A DNA stretch of 11,169 bases from JASJBU01 sp965372385 (GTDB taxonomy: Bacteria; Pseudomonadota; Gammaproteobacteria; Chromatiales; Chromatiaceae), in NCBI GenBank assembly GCA_965372385.1, contig CBDVCD010000094.1:1-11169 (forward strand), in the 5' to 3' direction. Both the position numbers and the translations under genes were made by a program. The notes below the pieces were generated by a model that saw only the letters and a list, made by a program, of their open reading frames with translations, had not been told where the DNA came from and made no database searches. The first letter of the stretch is position 1; every line of letters begins with the position of its first letter. Positions 6,964-11,169 of this stretch are shown here, in pieces.

Positions 6964-8013
6964 CTACTCGGCGGTAAAGACCTCGCCGCCCCGCTCGTCG
7001 ATCATCTCCAGGGCGCGACCGCCACCACGGGCAACGCAGGTCAATGGGTCCTCCGCCACGATCACCGGCAGGCCGGTCTCTTCCTGCAGCAGCCGGTCGA
7101 TGTCTTTCAGCAGGGCGCCACCACCGGTGAGCACGATGCCCCGTTCCGCCACGTCGGACCCGAGTTCAGGTGGGGTCTGTTCCAGCGCGGTCCTGACCGC
7201 GCCCACGATCCCTGAGAGCGGTTCCTGCAGCGCCTCCAGGATCTCGTTGCTGTTGAGGGTGAAACTGCGGGGGATGCCCTCCGCCAGATTGCGGCCCTTG
7301 ACCTCGATCTCCCTGACCTCACTGCCCGGATAGGCGGATCCGATCGCCTCCTTGATGCGTTCGGCCGTGGCCTCGCCGATCAGGGTGCCGTAGTTACGCC
7401 GCACATAGTTGATGATGGCCTCGTCGAAACGGTCACCGCCAATCCTTACTGAGTTGGCGTAGACGATGCCATTCAGTGAGATGACCGCCACCTCCGAGGT
7501 GCCCCCGCCGATATCCAGCACCATGGAGCCGCGGGCCTCATCCACTGGCAGGCCGGCGCCGATGGCGGCTGACATGGGTTCCTCGATCAGATAGACCTCC
7601 CTGGCTCCGGCGCCGGCGGCGGACTCCTTGATCGCACGGCGCTCCACCTGGGTGGAGCCGCAGGGCACGCAGACCAGTACCCGGGGGCTGGGCCGGATGA
7701 TACGGGTTTCGTGTACCTTGTGGATGAAGTACTGCAGCATCTTCTCGGTAACGGTGAAGTCGGCGATCACCCCCTCCTTCATGGGTCGGGTGGCGGTGAT
7801 GTTGGCCGGGGTACGTCCCAGCATCTTTTTCGCGTCTTCACCGACCGCGACAACGGATTTTGCCCCACCGGGACCGCGGTTTTGGCGAATGGCAACAACA
7901 GAGGGTTCATTCAGCACGATGCCCTGGCCGCGTGCGTAGATCAGTGTATTGGCGGTGCCAAGGTCGATCGAAAGATCGTTGGAGAACATGCCGCGGATGC
8001 GTCGAAACAGCAT
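6964..8013 (-). CDS. mreB: rod shape-determining actin homologue MreB
   Basis: A 349-residue actin-fold ATPase that polymerises under the inner membrane and orients the elongation machinery. It begins MLFRRIRGMFSNDLSIDLGT, including the membrane-binding N-terminus, and shows the phosphate-1 loop DLGTANT (17-23), phosphate-2 DIGGGTSEVAVI (167-178) and adenosine motif TGGGALL (296-302). Length is typical. It is the first gene of the operon, preceded by a sigma-70 promoter at 8119-8147 and a long leader of about 100 nt. Its ribosome-binding site is weak (AAGAAA). Only 1 nt plus an out-of-frame ATG follow the stop before the mreC leader region. Confidence 0.98.
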   Translation of the reverse strand: MLFRRIRGMFSNDLSIDLGTANTLIYARGQGIVLNEPSVVAIRQNRGPGGAKSVVAVGEDAKKMLGRTPANITATRPMKEGVIADFTVTEKMLQYFIHKVHETRIIRPSPRVLVCVPCGSTQVERRAIKESAAGAGAREVYLIEEPMSAAIGAGLPVDEARGSMVLDIGGGTSEVAVISLNGIVYANSVRIGGDRFDEAIINYVRRNYGTLIGEATAERIKEAIGSAYPGSEVREIEVKGRNLAEGIPRSFTLNSNEILEALQEPLSGIVGAVRTALEQTPPELGSDVAERGIVLTGGGALLKDIDRLLQEETGLPVIVAEDPLTCVARGGGRALEMIDERGGEVFTAE

Positions 8014-8118
8014 AGGAATTTTCTTATGTTGAGTGGGTTATGGCTTTCCAGGTGTCGGTTGGGAGATTTTCTTCATCCTCCTTGACGCCAACTTCCAGGA
8101 AAAACCGCAAAGGAGCGT

Positions 8119-8147
8119 AATCTAGCAATGGTGCGAGGCTTCGGCAA
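8119..8147 (-). promoter_or_regulatory. sigma-70 promoter for mreB
   Basis: On the minus strand TTGCCG (-35; 8142-8147) is separated by exactly 17 nt from TAGATT (-10; 8119-8124), preceded by TG one base upstream (TGC-TAGATT, an extended -10). It lies about 105 nt before the mreB start. This is the best promoter match in the window. Confidence 0.6.
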
Positions 8148-8177
8148 GAAAACAGTACGCAAAATTTCATGAAAACC

Positions 8178-8204
8178 TTGCAACGACAAAAAAGCGGCTA
8201 TACT
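8178..8204 (+). promoter_or_regulatory. possible promoter for the divergent 57-residue gene
   Basis: TTGCAA (8178-8183) and TATACT (8199-8204) resemble -35 and -10 elements, but the 15-nt spacer is short. A start near 8211 would give a ~60-nt leader containing the inverted repeat ATAAG (8230-8234)/CTTAT (8240-8244), a possible operator or small hairpin. Confidence 0.35.
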
Positions 8205-8272
8205 CAACATGGCCCTGGCTTTTGCTAGGATAAGTATTTCTTATATTAAAAACATGTCTACTGGAGGTCTTT

Positions 8273-8446
8273 ATGGCAATGCCAAAACCAATCGAGGTTG
8301 AGAAACTGGGTCAGGATATTTGTATGCGGGAGATTCCCAAGTCTGAAATGGGCGTCTCCGAAGCGGATGATTATATCCTTCACTATTGTGGTACCGAGTA
8401 CTACGCCCAACAGAAAAAGGCTGAGGAAAACAAATCGACCGAGTAA
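8273..8446 (+). CDS. small conserved-looking hypothetical protein, 57 residues
   Basis: The ATG has a strong Shine-Dalgarno, GGAGGT (8263-8268), 4 nt upstream. The product starts MAMPKPIEVEKLGQDICMRE and ends in a charged Lys/Glu-rich tail (QQKKAEENKSTE). It has two cysteines (Cys17 and Cys40, the latter in LHYCGTEYYAQQ), no signal peptide and no membrane segment, so it is probably cytosolic. It is divergent from mreB and followed by a strong terminator, which together support a real single-gene transcript. I do not recognise a family. The cysteines could serve in redox or metal binding, but nothing here proves it. Confidence 0.75.
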   Translation: MAMPKPIEVEKLGQDICMREIPKSEMGVSEADDYILHYCGTEYYAQQKKAEENKSTE

Positions 8447-8476
8447 CCGATAATGGCTGTAACCAGATTAATCTGC

Positions 8477-8504
8477 AAAAGGCCGGACAGCTGTCCGGCC
8501 TTTT
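8477..8504. terminator. perfect bidirectional rho-independent terminator
   Basis: Two perfectly complementary 14-nt arms, AAAAGGCCGGACAG (8477-8490) and CTGTCCGGCCTTTT (8491-8504), give a GC-rich stem with an A-tract before and a T-tract after. It therefore works in both directions, ending the plus-strand small gene and the convergent minus-strand DUF5666 transcript. Confidence 0.85.
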
Positions 8505-8521
8505 GTTGTGTACTGTTTGAT

Positions 8522-9979
8522 TTATTCGTCCGGCTCTTCGATTTCACCTGATGTGGCTGTCAGGATGCCAGTTGAAGCATTATAAGTGCCTTCAATTTTC
8601 ACCCTGTCTTTAGATTCTGGGTTGAAGTCGGGCAAATTAGCGATGTCCACGGTGATATTGACTACGGTGATCACTTGCTGGATAGAATCTACGGTTAGTA
8701 CTTCGCCTTCAATTTCAGCATAGTTAACTATATTTGATTCGTCAGTCTCACGTTCCAATTTTGAGGCAACCAAGCTGTTGTCCTGATCAAAATAGAGGTC
8801 AACTTCCACGTAATCCAAATCTACCAAGCTGCTGAGACTGAAAAACTGATCCTCATCCACCTCGTCTTCATAGATCGTGGAACTGGTCACCTTAACGGTC
8901 TGACCAAGTAGGGAGAAGGTGCCGTCAGTTAGATTAACCTGTTCGACAGTGGCCTTAAGCTCCTGTTTCTCTCCGGCCGATGTCTTGATTTCAACCTTCG
9001 AGGCCAAGAGGGTGGTGCCAACCATGACGCCATCCACCTCGAGGGACATGTCTATTGCGATGCTCGTAGCCGTCTCCTCTTCTGGTTCATATTCAGTAGA
9101 GTTATCCACCATGACCTGTTGGCCATTGAGGGTGAAGACGGGATTGCCGGTTTCTGGGTCCGTGGTGATGTCGGAAGTGACAAAACCCTCTAATTCCGCC
9201 TCTTCGCCATCTTCGGCGATAGAGAGGTCACCGTCACCTTCAATCTCCACCGAAGTAGCAAACAGTATTTCATCTACAAACTTACCCTTGACCTCGACAT
9301 AGATGCCATTGGTTATATCAGTTGGAAGTGTAAGGCCAGAATAGTCAACAGTGAGAGTACCGATCAGGAAAGTATCGGAACCTTCATCAAGGCTGGAAAC
9401 AAACCCCTTTACCTCGAGTGGTTCATCTATGCCAGCCAATGACAAAAGATCAATGCGCGTTGCCAGAATGTCGCCATTTCCATCGGTAAAGCCACTGACC
9501 TCAATCACCGCGTCTGGTGAAAGCTCTGAAAGAGGGGTGCCTATGCCACCATCGTCGTAAACAGTGTCGGGGTCAACCGTGATGTTCTGACCCATCGCCA
9601 GCAAGGTGCCTGTCTCACTGGTGTCGATACTGATGCTGGAAATGGTCCCTTTCAACAGCTTGGCATACTCTACGATGTCTGCCACGCCGGTAATGCCATC
9701 CTCAGATGAGCCGGTTATGTGTACGACCATGCCGACCTTGATGCCGGAGTCATTACCGACGGTTTCTGAGGTTACCTCTTCATAAATGAAGTCGGCATTG
9801 TCAGTATCGAATTCCACGCCATTGACAAAGATAGAGCCGAAGCCACTCACCTTTCCCTGGGTGACGCCAGTGCCACCAATGCCGCCATCAGCGATTTGGG
9901 TGTCTCCACCGCCACAGCTGGTGAGCGCCATGAACAGCAGTAATGTGATTATCAGGGTTGAAAACTTCATCTCACTCAT
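8522..9979 (-). CDS. DUF5666-repeat lipoprotein
   Basis: A 485-residue acidic, predicted lipoprotein of unknown function. The signal ends in LTSC (Cys22) followed by GGG. The signature GGIGGTGVTQGKVSGFGSIF (32-51) is typical of DUF5666 proteins. About six tandem beta-rich repeats of 60-75 residues follow (about 41-107, 108-180, 187-248, 261-333, 339-412 and 421-482). Each resembles 'G.V..v......f.l.g..v.vd..T.y.......l..g..VeV.G.......ATxIE', like a small OB-type barrel. The annotated ATG overlaps the upstream stop (ATGA, 9976-9979); the fourth codon, ATG at 9968-9970, has better spacing from AAGGA and may be the true start. It probably faces the periplasm or cell surface. Base composition looks lower in GC than the cell-wall operon. 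Confidence 0.88.
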   Translation of the reverse strand: MSEMKFSTLIITLLLFMALTSCGGGDTQIADGGIGGTGVTQGKVSGFGSIFVNGVEFDTDNADFIYEEVTSETVGNDSGIKVGMVVHITGSSEDGITGVADIVEYAKLLKGTISSISIDTSETGTLLAMGQNITVDPDTVYDDGGIGTPLSELSPDAVIEVSGFTDGNGDILATRIDLLSLAGIDEPLEVKGFVSSLDEGSDTFLIGTLTVDYSGLTLPTDITNGIYVEVKGKFVDEILFATSVEIEGDGDLSIAEDGEEAELEGFVTSDITTDPETGNPVFTLNGQQVMVDNSTEYEPEEETATSIAIDMSLEVDGVMVGTTLLASKVEIKTSAGEKQELKATVEQVNLTDGTFSLLGQTVKVTSSTIYEDEVDEDQFFSLSSLVDLDYVEVDLYFDQDNSLVASKLERETDESNIVNYAEIEGEVLTVDSIQQVITVVNITVDIANLPDFNPESKDRVKIEGTYNASTGILTATSGEIEEPDE

Positions 9980-10809
9980 CCTTCCTCGTAATCCTGCTCA
10001 AAGTAGTAGATGCCCACGCCGGCCTGTTTGCGGCCTGTACCTTCCACTGATGAGTTGAGATCACGATCCTGTGCGGCAAGATGCCGGTCGAGCTCAATCA
10101 GCAGGGCTTGAGCCTTCTCAGCGCTCAGTTTACGAAACTGGGGCAAGGCTTCAGCAGGCAGATTGTTGTAGGCAACCTTGCGCTGGAATCTGGGTGTCCT
10201 GGCGCCCTGCTGAAGATTGTAATCAATTGTAGACAATAATAGTTGAACATCCGTTCCCAGGATATGCAGCTTGTCCTTCTCCCCGGTTCTTGGGACGAAA
10301 CCGTCCGCCATCAGGCAGATTCGCTCTTTTTCATCCAGCACGATGGTGCCGACTCGCTCCAGTTCGTCAAGAATGGCGCGGGGGGGGATGTCTCCACTGT
10401 GCTTTTTTACCAGCTCGCTGAATGAGTGCTTGCCGGTATCGAAGGTGAGATTGGCCGGTCGCCCCTTTTTGTCGTGGAAGTGTTTATCGCGCAGCCAGCC
10501 GGCGATGACCCTGGCGGCCCGATTGTACTGATGGGCAATGGCTGAGTCGTCCGGTGTCTTGATCTTTTGCAGACGGCTGACCTCTTTGCGGGTGAGGCCG
10601 GTAATCACCGAAACCCGGGAGACGCTCTGCTTACGGCCGGGGATACAGAACTCCTTGGTGGCCACGTCCATGAAGACCCATCTACTGAGGTCGGCGAAAT
10701 CCCCATAGGTCAGTCCGTTACGCAGCAGCAGACGTACCAGTGGCCGCAGCAGTTTCAGGATGGCCGCGGTGAGTGTTTTCCTTATCTCGTTGTTCATTGT
10801 TGCTTCCAT
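9976..10809 (-). CDS. DUF6502 family protein, possible DNA-binding regulator
   Basis: A 277-residue cytosolic protein with no signal or membrane helix that I match to DUF6502, a family of unknown function often encoded beside DUF5666 proteins. The N-terminus (about 10-48, TLTAAILKLLRPLVRLLLRN then LTYGDFADLSRWVF) is followed by a helix-turn-helix-like segment, SVSRVSVITGLTRKEVSRL (62-80). The C-terminus ends in GVGIYYFEQDYEEG, which I recall as typical of the family. The fifth codon (ATG, 10795-10797) is preceded by GGAAG at 5 nt and may be the real start instead of 10807-10809. The stop overlaps the DUF5666 start (ATGA), so both proteins are made in linked amounts. A regulatory role is inferred from the helix-turn-helix pattern only. 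Confidence 0.82.
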   Translation of the reverse strand: MEATMNNEIRKTLTAAILKLLRPLVRLLLRNGLTYGDFADLSRWVFMDVATKEFCIPGRKQSVSRVSVITGLTRKEVSRLQKIKTPDDSAIAHQYNRAARVIAGWLRDKHFHDKKGRPANLTFDTGKHSFSELVKKHSGDIPPRAILDELERVGTIVLDEKERICLMADGFVPRTGEKDKLHILGTDVQLLLSTIDYNLQQGARTPRFQRKVAYNNLPAEALPQFRKLSAEKAQALLIELDRHLAAQDRDLNSSVEGTGRKQAGVGIYYFEQDYEEG

Positions 10810-10890
10810 GGTTGTGTACTATTTAACCTGACCGGGAGGTGGATTAGCTCCCTGTCAGTGTGGTTAACCTACTGTTTCCCCGTCATATAG

Positions 10891-11031
10891 TTACTGTTCG
10901 CTCCAGGCGAAAAACAAATATAATGCCAGTGTTTCGATCAGGAATCCCCAATATGCTCCTGAATGAGCGATGTTGTAAAATACCCTCTCCTCAAGAGACC
11001 TTAATGCAAATGATATTCTAGCCTGCTTCAT
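10891..11031 (-). CDS. putative 46-residue single-pass membrane peptide
   Basis: ATG (11029-11031) to TAA (10891-10893) encodes a basic N-terminal half (MKQARISFALRSLEERVFYN) followed by one hydrophobic segment (about 24-43, containing GFLIETLALYLFFAW) and a short polar tail. An in-frame TTG at 11056-11058 would add nine residues (LLNWDWIPN), and the frame is open back to a TAA near 11091. No strong ribosome-binding site is visible. It lies 81 nt upstream of the DUF6502 gene on the same strand, so it could share its transcript. It could also be the remnant of a decayed gene. No family recognised. Confidence 0.4.
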   Translation of the reverse strand: MKQARISFALRSLEERVFYNIAHSGAYWGFLIETLALYLFFAWSEQ

Positions 11032-11051
11032 ATTGGGAATCCAGTCCCAAT
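10947..11051. repeat. nested inverted repeats around the start of the 46-residue frame
   Basis: CCCAATATG (10947-10955) is complementary in inverted order to CATATTGGG (11029-11037). The latter overlaps a tight pair ATTGGGA (11032-11038)/TCCCAAT (11045-11051) with a 6-nt loop. The tight hairpin would cover the region just upstream of the ATG at 11031 and could mask initiation. The rest of 10810-11169 shows no convincing promoter, terminator or further gene. Confidence 0.35.
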
Positions 11052-11169
11052 TAAGCAAATAATCGGATTCTTCTGTTTTTTGTGTGTGTTATAGGGGCTG
11101 CCGCAGCAGATGAGGGGCGTGCCGGAGCTCTTTTTTGCAATGGCATGTATAGAGCCGACCAAATATGGT

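Noticed and set aside
8014..8118. Riboswitch in the mreB leader
   Set aside because: The ~100-nt leader has no recognisable aptamer core and no terminator/anti-terminator pair; only a well-placed promoter is visible.
8128..8172. 14-codon plus-strand frame with AAGGAG upstream, a possible leader peptide
   Set aside because: Spacing of about 12 nt is long, it lies upstream of the likely promoter of the small gene, and it overlaps the mreB promoter elements; best read as chance.
11067..11169. Plus-strand frame at the right edge reading ILLFFVCVIGAAAADEG, like a signal peptide with an Ala-x-Ala cleavage site
   Set aside because: No ATG, and no TTG or GTG at a suitable place, occurs between the upstream TAA (11052-11054) and the hydrophobic stretch, and the window ends too soon to see a mature domain.

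Overview
This window most likely comes from the chromosome of a free-living-type gammaproteobacterium with a GC-rich core. The evidence is an intact rod-shape and peptidoglycan cluster, mreB-mreC-mreD-mrdA-rodA-mltB-rlpA, all on the minus strand (8013 down to 390). Sequence style and the DUF6502/DUF5666 pair would fit a purple-sulfur-bacterium-like or sulfur-oxidising symbiont relative, but I cannot name the species from this sequence alone.

Layout. Positions 1-389 hold no convincing complete gene: an AT-rich stretch, then REP-like inverted repeats. From 390 to 8013 lies the cell-wall elongation operon. Its products are the outer-membrane lytic transglycosylases RlpA and MltB, the SEDS glycosyltransferase RodA, its partner transpeptidase PBP2 (MrdA), the scaffold proteins MreD and MreC, and the cytoskeletal filament MreB. 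Together they build the side-wall elongation complex; the transglycosylases cut glycan strands to allow insertion. A good sigma-70 promoter for mreB lies at 8119-8147. Divergent from mreB is an unrecognised 57-residue protein (8273-8446, plus), closed by a perfect bidirectional terminator palindrome at 8477-8504. From 8522 onward the sequence looks less GC-rich and holds a minus-strand accessory block: a possible 46-residue membrane peptide (10891-11031), a DUF6502 protein (9976-10809) and, joined by an ATGA overlap, a DUF5666 repeat lipoprotein (8522-9979).

Most unusual. A ~239-bp MITE-like element (3381-3619; 20-bp terminal inverted repeats including short flank-derived sequence) sits exactly inside the ancestral start codon of rodA. 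Removing the element and one copy of its short target duplication restores ATG AAC CCT ATC. The old start and its ribosome-binding site now open an 81-codon frame across the element. That frame stops at a TGA overlapping a new TTG start for rodA (TTGA), and the inverted repeat itself supplies a GAGG ribosome-binding motif 8 nt before that TTG. So the insertion seems to have rebuilt translation of an important gene instead of destroying it.

Second, the conserved N-terminus of MreC begins at an ATC codon with no ATG, GTG or TTG in frame before the upstream stop. This suggests a rare start codon, a frameshift or a sequence error. A strong hairpin separates mreB from mreC.
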